A stretch of DNA of 64,000 nt from Dickeya poaceiphila (GTDB taxonomy: Bacteria; Pseudomonadota; Gammaproteobacteria; Enterobacterales; Enterobacteriaceae): contig NZ_CP042220.2 in the NCBI RefSeq assembly GCF_007858975.2, positions 4,030,001-4,094,000 on the forward strand, read 5' to 3'. How positions within the stretch are numbered: the stretch's first letter is position 1; each line of letters begins with the position of its first letter. Made by a program: the position numbers and the translations under genes. This document shows, piece after piece, positions 53,732 to 63,575 of this stretch. The notes under the pieces were generated by a model. It was not told the origin of the DNA. It did not search any database and saw nothing but the letters and a program-made list of their open reading frames with translations.

Positions 53732-54718
53732 ATGCGCGCTTTAGTGCTTGGACAACAAAATGGCCAGACTGTGGCCGACATCAGCAGCATCGAACCGTCA
53801 CAATTACCCGATGGCGATATCATCGTCGATATCGACTGGTCCGGCATTAACTATAAGGATGCACTGGCGATCACCGGCAAAGGAAAGATCATTCGTCAGT
53901 TTCCGATGGTGCCGGGTATCGATTTTGCTGGAACCGTGTGCCATAGCGACCATCCTGATTTTCAGGCCGGGCAGCCTGTGGTGCTAACCGGGTGGGGCGT
54001 AGGCGAAAACCACTGGGGAGGTCTGGCGGAACAGGCACGAGTCCGTGCTGAATGGCTGGTGCCGCTTGCGCAGGGTCTGACGCCACGTCAGGCGATGATC
54101 ATCGGCACCGCCGGATTTACCGCCATGTTGTGCGTCATGGCACTGGAAGAAGGCGGAGTAACCCCGGAAAGCGGAGAAGTCGTAGTCAGCGGTGCCAGCG
54201 GCGGCGTCGGCAGCACAGCCATCGCACTGTTACACGCGTTGGGTTATCAGGTGACGGCAATCAGTGGCCGGGCAGACAACAGCGCCTATCTGCAACAACT
54301 TGGCGCCTATCAGGTAGTGGATCGCGCAGAATTCGCCGCAGCCGGTCGCCCACTGGAAAAACAGCGCTGGGCAGGCGCCATCGACACGGTGGGCGATCAG
54401 GTACTGGCAACGCTACTGGCTCAAATGCATTACGGCGCAACCGTCGCCGCATGTGGCCTGGCGGGTGGCGTATCGCTTCCCACCACGGTGATGCCGTTTA
54501 TTCTGCGCAACGTACGTCTGCAAGGCGTCGATTCGGTGATGACGCCGCGCGCACGGCGTCAGGAAGCCTGGCGTCGTCTGGCGACGCTGCTGCCTGCTTC
54601 CTTCTACGAGCAGGTTACGCAGGAAATTACGCTGGAGCAGGTTCCGGCCACCGCCGCCGCACTGCTGGAAAACCGGGTTACCGGTCGAACGCTGGTACGC
54701 ATCAGCGCCGCAAACTGA
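53732..54718 (+). CDS. acuI: Acryloyl-CoA reductase AcuI (YhdH)
   Basis: NADPH-dependent medium-chain reductase lacking zinc; reduces toxic acryloyl-CoA to propionyl-CoA. The NADPH-binding motif is [22 protein letters not shown]. Other family blocks are [34 protein letters not shown] and [25 protein letters not shown] seven bases before the ATG at 53732 fixes the start; 328 residues against 324 in E. coli. Divergent from csrD and followed by a terminator. Confidence 0.96.
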   Translation: MRALVLGQQNGQTVADISSIEPSQLPDGDIIVDIDWSGINYKDALAITGKGKIIRQFPMVPGIDFAGTVCHSDHPDFQAGQPVVLTGWGVGENHWGGLAEQARVRAEWLVPLAQGLTPRQAMIIGTAGFTAMLCVMALEEGGVTPESGEVVVSGASGGVGSTAIALLHALGYQVTAISGRADNSAYLQQLGAYQVVDRAEFAAAGRPLEKQRWAGAIDTVGDQVLATLLAQMHYGATVAACGLAGGVSLPTTVMPFILRNVRLQGVDSVMTPRARRQEAWRRLATLLPASFYEQVTQEITLEQVPATAAALLENRVTGRTLVRISAAN

Positions 54719-54730
54719 TTTGTGTTTCTG

Positions 54731-54766
54731 GACGGGCCGATAACGGCTCGTCTTATTCATTTTTTG
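54731..54766 (+). terminator. Terminator of acuI
   Basis: GACGGGCCG-ATAA-CGGCTCGTC (one G-T pair) followed by TTATTCATTTTTTG, starting 13 bases after the acuI stop. Confidence 0.85.
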
Positions 54767-54918
54767 TAAAAACCGGTAAAAATAGACCACCCGGTAAAAA
54801 AGAACGTTCCCCGGCATATTATTTCACCGCATACTGGCGCTATCGCCATCGTTATCAGGGCGAGCATGAAACACGAATCCCCCAGACCGACATCAATAAT
54901 CAAAAGTGGGAGTTCACC

Positions 54919-55920
54919 ATGTCCAGACATCGCAAACTGACCGACGCCGATGTGACGCCGGAATCACTGTTCCACCAGCGCCGTACCGTTCTCAAGGCGC
55001 TGGGCCTTACTGCCGCCACGCTAAGCCTGCCTTGTGGCGCACACGCTGATCTCCTCAACTGGTTTAAGGGAAAACCGGCGCCTGCCGCGCCGCCCGGCAA
55101 ACCCCTGACCTTCAACCAGCCGCCGCAGTGGCATCCGGAACTGGCGTTAACGCCGGAAGACAAGGTCACCGGCTACAACAATTTCTACGAGTTTGGGCTG
55201 GACAAAGCAGACCCTGCCGCCAACGCAGGAGGGCTTAAGACCGAGAGTTGGAAAGTACGGATTGACGGCGAAGTCGCCAAACCTATAACGCTGGACATCG
55301 ACGATATTCGCCGCCGTTTTGCACTGGAAGAGCGCATCTACCGTTTTCGCTGCGTCGAAGCCTGGTCGATGGTGATCCCATGGGTTGGATTCGAATTATC
55401 GCAATTGATAAAACTGGCCGAACCCACCAGTAACGCCCGTTATGTTGCGTTCCAAACGCTCTATGACCCGGCGCAAATGCCCGGTCAAAAAGACAGCTTT
55501 ATGGGGGGTGGTCTCGACTACCCCTATGTCGAGGGGTTGCGTCTGGACGAAGCCATGCACCCGTTAACCTTGCTGGCGGTCGGCGTATACGGCAAGACCT
55601 TGCCGCCGCAAAACGGCGCGCCGATACGGCTGGTTACACCATGGAAATACGGCTTCAAGAACATCAAATCCATCGTGCATATCCGCCTGACGCAGCAACA
55701 ACCCCCTTCAACCTGGAATCTGGCCGCACCCAACGAGTACGGGTTTTACGCCAACGTTAACCCGAATGTCGATCATCCTCGCTGGTCGCAGGCCAGCGAA
55801 CGGGTCATCGGTGCTGGCGGATTGTTGGACGTTCAACGCCAGCCCACGCTACTGTTCAACGGCTATGCCGATCAGGTTGCCTCGCTGTATCAGGGGTTAG
55901 ATTTACGGGCAAACTTCTGA
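54919..55920 (+). CDS. msrP: Periplasmic methionine sulfoxide reductase catalytic subunit MsrP
   Basis: Molybdopterin enzyme that repairs oxidised methionines in envelope proteins, with electrons from MsrQ. Twin-arginine signal [10 protein letters not shown] at 20-29, cleavage after AHA (43). The molybdenum ligand is Cys145 in [10 protein letters not shown]. Other family blocks are [20 protein letters not shown] and [15 protein letters not shown]. 333 residues against 334. The same frame is open for a further 867 bases upstream through acuI, but that part is arginine/glycine-rich nonsense and the start at 54919 ([15 protein letters not shown]) is clear. Confidence 0.97.
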   Translation: MSRHRKLTDADVTPESLFHQRRTVLKALGLTAATLSLPCGAHADLLNWFKGKPAPAAPPGKPLTFNQPPQWHPELALTPEDKVTGYNNFYEFGLDKADPAANAGGLKTESWKVRIDGEVAKPITLDIDDIRRRFALEERIYRFRCVEAWSMVIPWVGFELSQLIKLAEPTSNARYVAFQTLYDPAQMPGQKDSFMGGGLDYPYVEGLRLDEAMHPLTLLAVGVYGKTLPPQNGAPIRLVTPWKYGFKNIKSIVHIRLTQQQPPSTWNLAAPNEYGFYANVNPNVDHPRWSQASERVIGAGGLLDVQRQPTLLFNGYADQVASLYQGLDLRANF

Positions 55921-55983
55921 GAAAAGTCAGGTATCCCATGATAACGGCTCTGGTTTTTTTTCCATCAACAGGAAAGCGACGAT

Positions 55984-56583
55984 ATGCGTCTAGCCTCCCG
56001 ACACATCACGGCCCTGAAAGCGGTGCTCCATCTGGCGGCGTTCCTGCCGCTACTCTGGCTGGTGTTCGCCGTTAATCAGGGCGCGTTCAGCGCCGATCCG
56101 GCAAAAGATATCCAGCATTTTACCGGCACAATGGCGCTGAAATGGTTACTGGCGACGCTGATGGTGACGCCGCTGGCGCGCTACGGTAAACAACCGCTGT
56201 TGATTCGCTGTCGCCGTCTGCTGGGGCTGTGGTGTTTTGCCTGGGCCAGCCTGCATCTGCTCAGTTATGCACTGCTGGAGTTGGGGGTTAATCACCTCGA
56301 TTTGCTGGGAAAAGAAGTGCTTCTGCGCCCCTACCTGACGCTCGGCATGGCAAGCTGGCTGATACTGCTGGTATTGACGCTAACCTCCACCCAGTCAGCA
56401 CAGCGAAAATTGGGATCAGGCTGGCAAAAGCTGCACAATCTCATTTATCTGGCCGCGATCTTAGCCCCGGTTCATTATCTCTGGTCAGTAAAATCGCTGT
56501 CACCATTGCCGATCATGTACGTTTCCGTTGCCGTCATTTTGCTGCTTTTTCGCTACAAGAAACTGCGTCGATGGCGTCATTAA
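55984..56583 (+). CDS. msrQ: Heme-binding membrane subunit MsrQ
   Basis: Quinol-linked haem b membrane protein that feeds electrons to MsrP. 199 residues with about six membrane segments; candidate haem histidines are in [35 protein letters not shown]. Ferric-reductase-like transmembrane fold. Located 63 bases after msrP and transcribed with it. Confidence 0.95.
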   Translation: MRLASRHITALKAVLHLAAFLPLLWLVFAVNQGAFSADPAKDIQHFTGTMALKWLLATLMVTPLARYGKQPLLIRCRRLLGLWCFAWASLHLLSYALLELGVNHLDLLGKEVLLRPYLTLGMASWLILLVLTLTSTQSAQRKLGSGWQKLHNLIYLAAILAPVHYLWSVKSLSPLPIMYVSVAVILLLFRYKKLRRWRH

Positions 56584-56680
56584 TCGGCAATATCAGCGCG
56601 AATCCGACGGTATTTTCAGCGCTATTTCGTAAAATTTTGTCAATAACGCCGTGGGTAACTCCGCAGATAAGACCAGTATT

Positions 56681-56711
56681 TTGCTGCCAACGGCTACGAT
56701 ATGGCTATAAT
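56681..56711 (+). promoter_or_regulatory. Candidate promoter for aroQ-accB-accC
   Basis: A perfect TATAAT at 56706-56711, with TTGCTG at 56681-56686 as a possible -35 at 19-base spacing. Transcription would start about 105 bases before aroQ. In E. coli accBC is driven from a promoter far upstream with autoregulation by AccB; the leader here could serve the same role. Confidence 0.5.
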
Positions 56712-56822
56712 GTTAAAACCCTGCGAATGAAAACGGATATTTTCACTCCGCAGAGGGTGACAAACGGATAGCTTCGCGTTATGTTGTGCGCCACTGAGCC
56801 AATCGAGGGAGATAGCAGCACA

Positions 56823-57275
56823 ATGGCAGACAAGTTTCACATTTTGCTCCTTAACGGTCCAAACCTGAATCTGCTGGGAACACGTGAGCCGGATAAATAC
56901 GGTCATGTGACACTGGCGGAGATAGTAAGCCGACTGGAGCAGAATGCGGCAGCGCTGAACGTGCGTCTTTCCCACCTGCAGTCGAATGCGGAACATGAGC
57001 TGATTGACCGTATCCATCAGGCCAGAGGAAACACCGATTTCATTCTGATTAACCCGGCAGCATTTACCCACACCAGTGTGGCGCTGCGGGATGCCCTGCT
57101 GGCGGTCGCCATCCCGTTTATCGAAATCCACCTGACCAACGTGTACGCACGTGAACCCTTCCGCCACCACTCCTACTTGTCAGATGTATCGGCTGGGGTG
57201 ATCTGCGGCCTGGGCGCAGATGGATACCATTATGGTTTACAGACGGCAGTAAAACGCCTGTCAACATCCAACTAA
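56823..57275 (+). CDS. aroQ: Type II 3-dehydroquinate dehydratase
   Basis: Third step of the shikimate pathway, forming 3-dehydroshikimate. The 150-residue dodecameric type II enzyme has [21 protein letters not shown] with the catalytic Tyr26, [17 protein letters not shown], and [20 protein letters not shown]. The frame is open 14 codons further upstream; [10 protein letters not shown] is the family start. E. coli uses the unrelated type I AroD and has no aroQ. Upstream of accB, 35 bases apart, so probably co-transcribed. Confidence 0.96.
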   Translation: MADKFHILLLNGPNLNLLGTREPDKYGHVTLAEIVSRLEQNAAALNVRLSHLQSNAEHELIDRIHQARGNTDFILINPAAFTHTSVALRDALLAVAIPFIEIHLTNVYAREPFRHHSYLSDVSAGVICGLGADGYHYGLQTAVKRLSTSN

Positions 57276-57310
57276 CCGTTTCCAATTAACAAGAGTACGG
57301 AACCACATTC

Positions 57311-57775
57311 ATGGATATTCGTAAAATCAAGAAACTGATCGAACTGGTTGAAGAATCTGGCATCGCCGAACTGGAAATCTCCGAAGGCGAAGAGTCCGTG
57401 CGTATCAGCCGAGCACCGGCACCGGGCAGCTACCCGATGATGCAACAAGCCTACGCGCCGATGCCGCAGCAGTTCGCACCAGCCGCCGCTCCGGCAGCCG
57501 CGCCAGCCGCAGCAGAAGCCGCCGCACCGGCAGCCATCAGCGGCCACATGGTACGTTCGCCGATGGTCGGCACCTTCTACCGCACGCCAAGTCCGGACGC
57601 GAAACCCTTCGTGGAAGTCGGCCAGCAGGTGAAAGTAGGTGATACCCTGTGCATCGTTGAAGCTATGAAAATGATGAACCAGATCGAAGCGGACAAAGCG
57701 GGCGTGGTGAAAGCCATTCTGGTTGAAAGCGGCCAGCCGGTCGAGTTTGACGAGCCACTGGTTGTCATCGAATAA
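57311..57775 (+). CDS. accB: Biotin carboxyl carrier protein of acetyl-CoA carboxylase
   Basis: Carries the biotin that shuttles carboxylate in the first step of fatty acid synthesis. The N-terminal part (1-35) is helical, an Ala/Pro-rich linker (35-75) follows, then the biotinyl domain with the modified Lys120 in EAMKMMNQ and the thumb region [15 protein letters not shown]. 154 residues against 156. accC follows after 11 bases. Confidence 0.98.
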   Translation: MDIRKIKKLIELVEESGIAELEISEGEESVRISRAPAPGSYPMMQQAYAPMPQQFAPAAAPAAAPAAAEAAAPAAISGHMVRSPMVGTFYRTPSPDAKPFVEVGQQVKVGDTLCIVEAMKMMNQIEADKAGVVKAILVESGQPVEFDEPLVVIE

Positions 57776-57786
57776 CGAGGCTTACC

Positions 57787-59130
57787 ATGCTAGATAAAAT
57801 TGTCATCGCCAACCGTGGTGAGATTGCGTTGCGCATTTTGCGTGCCTGTAAAGAGCTAGGCATCAAAACTGTCGCGGTGCATTCCACGGCGGACCGCGAT
57901 CTGAAACACGTATTGCTGGCGGACGAAACCGTGTGTATCGGCCCGGCTCCGTCGCCGAAAAGCTACCTGAATATTCCAGCTATCATTGCGGCGGCGGAAA
58001 TCACCGGTGCGGTGGCTATCCACCCCGGTTACGGTTTCCTGTCTGAAAATGCCGATTTCGCTGAGCAGGTTGAGCGTTCCGGTTTCATTTTCATCGGTCC
58101 GCGTGCCGACACTATCCGCCTGATGGGCGACAAAGTGTCTGCTATCAGCGCGATGAAGAAAGCTGGCGTTCCCTGCGTACCGGGTTCTGACGGCCCGTTG
58201 GGCGACGACATGGATAAGAATCGCGCTATCGGCAAGCGCATTGGCTATCCGGTCATTATCAAAGCCTCTGGCGGCGGCGGCGGTCGCGGTATGCGCGTCG
58301 TGCGTAGCGAAAAAGATCTGGAGCAATCCATCGCTATGACCCGTGCGGAAGCCAAAGCGGCGTTCAACAACGACATGGTCTACATGGAAAAATTCCTGGA
58401 AAATCCGCGTCACGTGGAAATCCAGGTACTGGCCGACGGCCAGGGCAACGCCATCTATCTGGCGGAGCGTGACTGTTCCATGCAGCGCCGTCACCAGAAA
58501 GTGGTCGAAGAGGCGCCAGCGCCGGGCATTACCGCCGATCTGCGTCGCTATATCGGCGAACGCTGCGCCAAGGCGTGTGTGGACATCAACTACCGCGGCG
58601 CCGGTACCTTCGAATTCCTGTTTGAGAACGGCGAGTTCTATTTCATCGAAATGAACACCCGTATTCAGGTCGAACACCCGGTAACCGAAATGATCACCGG
58701 TGTGGACCTGATCAAAGAACAGTTGCGCATTGCTGCGGGTCAGCCGCTGTCCATCAAGCAGGAAGAAGTGAAAGTACGTGGTCACGCGGTGGAATGCCGT
58801 ATCAACGCCGAAGACCCGAATACCTTTATGCCGAGTCCGGGTAAAATCACCCGTTTCCACGCACCGGGCGGTTTTGGCGTACGTTGGGAATCGCATATTT
58901 ACGCCGGTTACACCGTACCGCCGCATTACGATTCGATGATCGGCAAACTGATCACGTACGGTGAAAGCCGCGATATCGCCATTTCCCGTATGAAGAATGC
59001 GCTGGCTGAGCTGATCATTGATGGCATCAAGACCAATGTGGAATTGCAGATGCGCATCATGTCCGACGAAAACTTCCAGCATGGTGGCACCAACATCCAC
59101 TATCTGGAGAAGAAACTCGGTCTGCAGTAA
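57787..59130 (+). CDS. accC: Biotin carboxylase subunit of acetyl-CoA carboxylase
   Basis: ATP-dependent carboxylation of the biotin on AccB. ATP-grasp enzyme: N-terminal [22 protein letters not shown], glycine-rich loop [30 protein letters not shown] with the metal-binding Glu and catalytic Arg, and the C-terminal domain. 447 residues against 449. Followed by a terminator. Confidence 0.99.
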   Translation: MLDKIVIANRGEIALRILRACKELGIKTVAVHSTADRDLKHVLLADETVCIGPAPSPKSYLNIPAIIAAAEITGAVAIHPGYGFLSENADFAEQVERSGFIFIGPRADTIRLMGDKVSAISAMKKAGVPCVPGSDGPLGDDMDKNRAIGKRIGYPVIIKASGGGGGRGMRVVRSEKDLEQSIAMTRAEAKAAFNNDMVYMEKFLENPRHVEIQVLADGQGNAIYLAERDCSMQRRHQKVVEEAPAPGITADLRRYIGERCAKACVDINYRGAGTFEFLFENGEFYFIEMNTRIQVEHPVTEMITGVDLIKEQLRIAAGQPLSIKQEEVKVRGHAVECRINAEDPNTFMPSPGKITRFHAPGGFGVRWESHIYAGYTVPPHYDSMIGKLITYGESRDIAISRMKNALAELIIDGIKTNVELQMRIMSDENFQHGGTNIHYLEKKLGLQ

Positions 59131-59147
59131 TTCTCTGCACGGATAAA

Positions 59148-59180
59148 ACGGGTCGGCCTGCGTCGGCCCGTTTTTGTTTA
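59148..59180 (+). terminator. Terminator of aroQ-accBC
   Basis: ACGGGTCGGC (59148-59157) pairs with GTCGGCCCGT (59162-59171) with two G-T pairs, then TTTTGTTT. It lies 18 bases after the accC stop. Confidence 0.85.
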
Positions 59181-59312
59181 CCCACAACTCACCGCGTTCT
59201 GCACCACTACACCAATTTTTCGCTGGGCAATTGGCTGACATGCCGTAAAATCCCCTGTTTTGTGTCATCCATACACATGCGCTCGAATTCCTGCAGGACT
59301 TAAGGGGAAATC

Positions 59313-59555
59313 ATGGATAAACGCTTTCTTCAGGCCCACCGCGAAGCCCGCTGGTCACTGATACTGACGCTGGCCTATCTGCTAGCCTGGGTACTTTTTG
59401 CCTATTTGCCCGACAACCGCCCTGGCCCGACCGGCTTGCCGCACTGGTTCGAACTGGCTTGTCTGGCGCTGCCGCTGTTGTTCATCGGTCTGTGCTGGCT
59501 GATGGTACGCGTCATCTTCCGCGATATTTCACTGGAGAATCACGATGCAGAGTGA
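59313..59555 (+). CDS. yhdT: YhdT family membrane protein (DUF997)
   Basis: An 80-residue protein with two membrane segments (about 16-34 and 48-66), always found directly before panF in enterobacteria and overlapping it here by 11 bases. It may be a small accessory subunit of PanF, as for other sodium symporters with a short partner; that is inference. AAGGGGA lies upstream of the ATG. Confidence 0.93.
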   Translation: MDKRFLQAHREARWSLILTLAYLLAWVLFAYLPDNRPGPTGLPHWFELACLALPLLFIGLCWLMVRVIFRDISLENHDAE

Positions 59556-60996
59556 TGTCATCCTGCCGCTGATTGCTTATCTGTTACTGGTGTTTGGTCT
59601 GTCGGTCTATGCCTGGCGGCGTCGCCAACAAGGTAATTTTCTCACCGAATACTTTATCGGCAATCGCTCGATGGGCGGTTTCGTGCTGGCGATGACGCTG
59701 ATAGGCACCTATGTCAGCGCCAGCTCGTTTATTGGCGGTCCCGGCGCGGCCTACAAATACGGGCTGGGCTGGGTACTGTTATCGATGATTCAGGTACCGA
59801 CCATGCTGTTGTCGCTGAGCATTCTCGGTAAGAAATTTGCGATTCTGGCCCGCCGCTACAACGCTATCACCCTTAATGACATGCTCTATGCCCGTTACGG
59901 CAGCCGCCTGCTGGTCTGGTTTGCCAGCCTGAGCCTGCTGGTGGCGTTTATCGGCGCGATGGCGGTGCAATTCATCGGCGGCGCTCGACTGCTGGAGACG
60001 GTAGCCCACGTGCCCTATAACGTCGGGCTGTTGATTTTCGGCATTACCATCCTGCTCTACACCGCGTTCGGCGGCTTTCGCGCCAGTGTGCTCAACGATG
60101 CTCTGCAGGGTATCGTGATGCTGGTAGGTACACTATTGCTACTGTCTGGCGTGATCTACACTGCCGGCGGATTACCCGCTGCCGTCGGCAAACTGGCGCA
60201 GATCAACCCGGCGCTGGTCGATCCGCACGGCAGCAATCAGATCCTGTCCGCACCGTTCATGACGTCATTCTGGGTGTTGGTATGTTTCGGCGTGATCGGC
60301 CTGCCCAATACCGCCGTGCGCTGCATTTCTTACCGTGACAGCAAGGCGCTGCACCGTGGCATCATGATCGGGACGATTGTCATCAGCGTGCTGATGCTGG
60401 GTATGCATCTGGCTGGCGCATTGGGGCGCGCTATTCTGCCGAACCTGACTATTCCGGATCAGGTGTTGCCGGAACTGATGCTCACCGTGCTGCCACCGCT
60501 GGCCGCCGGGATCTTCCTCGCTGCGCCGACCGCCGCCATCATGTCGAACATTAATGCGCATTTGCTCCAGGCTTCCGCAACGATCGTGAAAGATCTCTAC
60601 CTGAGCGTCTATCCTCAAAAAATCAACAACGAGCGCTATATCCGCCATCTGTCCAGTTTCACCACCCTGCTACTCGGCTTGCTGGTATTGCTGGCATCAT
60701 GGCGGCCACCTGAAATGATCATCTGGTTGAATCTGCTGGCGTTTGGCGGGCTGGAAGCGGTGTTCCTGTGGCCATTGGTGCTGGGCCTCTACTGGGAACG
60801 CGCCAACGCCGCTGGCGCACTGAGTTCGATGTTCGGCGGTGCCATTAGCTATACACTGCTCGCCAGCTTCAACATCCAGCTGGCCGGTTTTCATCCGATT
60901 GTGCCATCGCTGCTATTAAGCCTGATGGCGTTTATTCTCGGTAACCGTATGGGTCGCCAGCCCACGCCTGCGGTTGCCGCATCTTCATCACTTTAA
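59545..60996 (+). CDS. panF: Sodium/pantothenate symporter PanF
   Basis: Sodium-coupled uptake of pantothenate, the coenzyme A precursor. Sodium:solute symporter family with about 13 membrane segments; [57 protein letters not shown] and PAAGIF-type [27 protein letters not shown] are characteristic. 483 residues, the E. coli length. Confidence 0.97.
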   Translation: MQSDVILPLIAYLLLVFGLSVYAWRRRQQGNFLTEYFIGNRSMGGFVLAMTLIGTYVSASSFIGGPGAAYKYGLGWVLLSMIQVPTMLLSLSILGKKFAILARRYNAITLNDMLYARYGSRLLVWFASLSLLVAFIGAMAVQFIGGARLLETVAHVPYNVGLLIFGITILLYTAFGGFRASVLNDALQGIVMLVGTLLLLSGVIYTAGGLPAAVGKLAQINPALVDPHGSNQILSAPFMTSFWVLVCFGVIGLPNTAVRCISYRDSKALHRGIMIGTIVISVLMLGMHLAGALGRAILPNLTIPDQVLPELMLTVLPPLAAGIFLAAPTAAIMSNINAHLLQASATIVKDLYLSVYPQKINNERYIRHLSSFTTLLLGLLVLLASWRPPEMIIWLNLLAFGGLEAVFLWPLVLGLYWERANAAGALSSMFGGAISYTLLASFNIQLAGFHPIVPSLLLSLMAFILGNRMGRQPTPAVAASSSL

Positions 60997-61010
60997 GGTC
61001 AGAGGCTGCT

Positions 61011-61898
61011 ATGCCGTGGATTCAATTAAAAATCAATACATCCGGTGCACACGCGGAGCAATTAGGCGACGCACTGTCTGAAAGCGGCGCCGTCTCGGTT
61101 ACGTTTCAGGACACCCATGACACGCCGGTGTTTGAACCCCTGCCGGGTGAAACCCGCCTGTGGGGCGATACCGATGTCATCGGCCTGTACGACGCCGAAA
61201 CCGATATGGTTGAGGTGGTTGCCATGTTGGAACACGAACCGCTGCTCGGCACCGGTTTCCAGCACAAAATCGAGCAACTGGAAGATAAGGACTGGGAGCG
61301 GGAATGGATGGAAAACTTCCATCCGATGCAATTCGGCAACCGACTGTGGATTTGCCCAAGCTGGCGTGATGTGCCGGACCCAAACGCAGTTAACGTGATG
61401 CTTGACCCCGGTCTGGCGTTTGGCACCGGCACCCACCCCACCACTTCGCTGTGCCTGCAATGGCTGGACGGGCTGAACCTAAACGGCAAAACCGTCATCG
61501 ATTTCGGCTGCGGCTCCGGCATTCTGGCGATTGCCGCGCTGAAACTCGGTGCTGCCCACGCTATCGGTATCGATATCGACCCACAAGCCATTCAGGCCAG
61601 CCGCGACAACGCGCAACGTAACGGCGTATCTGAACGTCTGGAACTGTTCCTGCCGAAGGATCAGCCCAAAGACTTGTCTGCTGATGTGGTGGTCGCCAAC
61701 ATTCTGGCTGGTCCGCTGCGCGAACTGGCGCCGCTTATCAGCGTGCTACCGAAGGCTGGCGGCCATCTCGGCCTGTCCGGTATTCTGGCCTCACAGGCAC
61801 AGAGTGTGGCACAAGCCTATGAAGCGCAATTCCAGCTCGACCCGGTAGCGGAGAAGGAAGAGTGGTGCCGCATTACCGGCATCCGCAAACCAGTCTGA
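61011..61898 (+). CDS. prmA: Ribosomal protein L11 methyltransferase
   Basis: Trimethylates several amino groups of L11. N-terminal L11-recognition domain (1-55, [33 protein letters not shown]), linker, then an AdoMet domain with motif [20 protein letters not shown] and post-[10 protein letters not shown]. The catalytic NILAGPL motif is present. 295 residues against 293. AAGG upstream; 14 bases after panF. Confidence 0.97.
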   Translation: MPWIQLKINTSGAHAEQLGDALSESGAVSVTFQDTHDTPVFEPLPGETRLWGDTDVIGLYDAETDMVEVVAMLEHEPLLGTGFQHKIEQLEDKDWEREWMENFHPMQFGNRLWICPSWRDVPDPNAVNVMLDPGLAFGTGTHPTTSLCLQWLDGLNLNGKTVIDFGCGSGILAIAALKLGAAHAIGIDIDPQAIQASRDNAQRNGVSERLELFLPKDQPKDLSADVVVANILAGPLRELAPLISVLPKAGGHLGLSGILASQAQSVAQAYEAQFQLDPVAEKEEWCRITGIRKPV

Positions 61899-62230
61899 CC
61901 TGTTACTTTCACCTGCCGGAACATCACGGTTTCGGCAGGTATCTCATATGGATATTTCGTTGGACAAACGTACTGTCATTGCCATCAATCACTATTTCTA
62001 TGCGATGAAACAGCATATTCAGGCAGATGTTTAATTTCCCCGCCATGTTCATAAAATCAGCAATAAAAACATAACATCATGTAAATAAAGGAAAAATAAA
62101 ATCATTGCAAAAGCAATGCAGCATTTCATTGATCTGTTCCGTTCAATTGCTCAAAGTTTGGCCTTTCCTATCGCGTAAAAAATGCGTAATATACGCGCCC
62201 TTGCAGGCACAGTATGGTCACTCTTTGTCT
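61899..62230 (+). other. Intergenic region between prmA and dusB
   Basis: 332 bases. Near prmA is a hairpin, ACCTGCCGGAA (61911-61921) with TTTCGGCAGGT (61930-61940), terminator-like but without a T run. The middle is strongly AT-rich (about 62030-62110), ending in CATTGC-AAAA-GCAATG (62103-62118). The dusB-fis promoter follows. The AT-rich part fits the known Fis, IHF and UP-element sites upstream of the E. coli fis promoter, though I did not place individual sites. Confidence 0.65.
62164..62192 (+). promoter_or_regulatory. dusB-fis promoter
   Basis: TTTCCT (62164-62169), 17-base spacer, TAATAT (62187-62192), then a GC-rich discriminator ACGCGCCC. The segment from about 62175 to 62222 closely resembles the E. 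coli dusB-fis promoter as I recall it, including AAAATGCGTAATATACG and CACAGTATGGTCA. GC-rich discriminators of this kind give stringent and growth-rate control. Start expected near 62199. Confidence 0.85.
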
Positions 62231-63196
62231 ATGCGCATTGGACAATTTCAGCTTCCCAATCGTTTGATTGCTGCCCCGATGGCAGGCGTAAGTGATCGCC
62301 CGTTTCGGGCGCTCTGTCACGCGATGGGCGCTGGAATGACGGTCTCCGAGATGCTCTCTTCCAATCCGGAAGTGTGGCGTTCGGACAAGTCTCGGCTGCG
62401 TATGGTACATAGCGATGAGCCAGGTATTCGAGCGGTACAGATAGCCGGCGGCGATCCACACGAGATGGCGGACGCGGCCAGAATCAACGCTGAAAACGGT
62501 GCGCAGGTCATCGACATCAACATGGGATGTCCGGCCAAGAAGGTCAACCGCAAGATGGCCGGTTCAGCGCTGTTGCAGTATCCGGCGTTGGTCAAACAGA
62601 TCCTGACTGCGGTGGTGAACGCCGTTGATGTACCGGTCACGCTGAAAATCCGTACCGGCTGGGCGCCAGAGCACCGTAACTGTGTAGAAATTGCCAAATT
62701 GGCTGAAGATTGTGGTATTCAGGCGCTGACCGTCCATGGACGCACGCGTGCGTGCCTGTTCAATGGCGCAGCGGAATACGACAGCATTCGGACAGTTAAG
62801 CAGAGTGTTTCCATTCCCATTATTGCGAATGGCGACATTACTGACCCGCGCAAAGCCAGAGCGGTTCTTGATTACACCGGGGCAGACGCCCTGATGATAG
62901 GACGAGCCGCTCAGGGAAGACCTTGGATCTTTCGGGAAATCCAGCATTATCTGGACACAGGGGAGTTGCTGCCGCCCCTGCCACTGGCAGAGGTCAAGCA
63001 CTTGTTGATCGGGCATATACGGGAATTGCACGACTTTTACGGTCCAGGCAAGGGATTTCGTATAGCGCGTAAGCACGTGTCCTGGTATCTCCAGGAACAT
63101 GCCCCAAACGACCAGTTTAGGCGCACATTCAACGCCATAGAGGACGCCAGCGAACAGCTGGAGGCGTTGAAGGCATATTTTGAAAATCTTGCGTAA
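62231..63196 (+). CDS. dusB: tRNA-dihydrouridine synthase B
   Basis: FMN-dependent enzyme reducing uridine in the tRNA D-loop. TIM-barrel start [28 protein letters not shown], the catalytic cysteine Cys100 in [21 protein letters not shown], and [12 protein letters not shown]. 321 residues, the E. coli length. The open frame extends 42 codons upstream through the promoter and is not credible. fis follows after 23 bases. Confidence 0.98.
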   Translation: MRIGQFQLPNRLIAAPMAGVSDRPFRALCHAMGAGMTVSEMLSSNPEVWRSDKSRLRMVHSDEPGIRAVQIAGGDPHEMADAARINAENGAQVIDINMGCPAKKVNRKMAGSALLQYPALVKQILTAVVNAVDVPVTLKIRTGWAPEHRNCVEIAKLAEDCGIQALTVHGRTRACLFNGAAEYDSIRTVKQSVSIPIIANGDITDPRKARAVLDYTGADALMIGRAAQGRPWIFREIQHYLDTGELLPPLPLAEVKHLLIGHIRELHDFYGPGKGFRIARKHVSWYLQEHAPNDQFRRTFNAIEDASEQLEALKAYFENLA

Positions 63197-63219
63197 ACAG
63201 AAAAAGAGCTGACAGAACT

Positions 63220-63516
63220 ATGTTCGAACAACGCGTGAATTCTGACGTACTGACCGTTTCCACTGTAAACTCTCAGGCTCAGGTAACCCAAAAACCCCTG
63301 CGCGACTCGGTTAAACAGGCACTGAAGAACTATTTCGCTCAACTGAATGGTCAGGACGTGAATGACCTGTATGAGCTGGTACTGGCTGAAGTAGAACAGC
63401 CGCTGTTGGACATGGTGATGCAGTACACCCGCGGCAACCAGACCCGCGCCGCCCTGATGATGGGCATCAACCGCGGCACGCTGCGTAAGAAACTGAAAAA
63501 ATATGGTATGAACTAA
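63220..63516 (+). CDS. fis: Nucleoid-associated protein Fis
   Basis: DNA-bending global regulator, abundant in fast growth. 98 residues: flexible beta-hairpin arms (1-26), dimerisation helices, and the C-terminal helix-turn-helix [27 protein letters not shown]. Appears essentially identical to E. coli Fis. In Dickeya dadantii Fis is known to influence virulence genes such as pel. Last gene of the dusB-fis operon. Confidence 0.99.
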   Translation: MFEQRVNSDVLTVSTVNSQAQVTQKPLRDSVKQALKNYFAQLNGQDVNDLYELVLAEVEQPLLDMVMQYTRGNQTRAALMMGINRGTLRKKLKKYGMN

Positions 63517-63542
63517 GCCATAATTACTAATTTATTGAAAAC

Positions 63543-63575
63543 AAAAGCACTTCTATTTTATGGAAGTGCTTTTTT
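63543..63575 (+). terminator. Terminator of dusB-fis
   Basis: AAAAGCACTTC-TATTTTATG-GAAGTGCTTTT followed by TT: an 11-bp stem with A/T flanks, 26 bases after the fis stop. Confidence 0.92.

Noticed and set aside
54052..54918. In-frame upstream extension of msrP through acuI (would give a 622-residue protein)
   Set aside because: The added part is Arg/Gly/Ser-rich and lies out of frame inside acuI. The Tat signal and family start at 54919 are clear, and the acuI terminator lies between.
57856..59268. 470-codon open frame on the minus strand opposite accC
   Set aside because: Antisense frames stay open by codon bias in highly expressed genes with GC-rich third positions. The translation has no family motif and accC on the other strand is certain.
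62103..62118. CATTGC-AAAA-GCAATG palindrome as a specific Fis or prmA-terminator site
   Set aside because: Too short and AT-rich to assign; mentioned only as content of the prmA-dusB gap.
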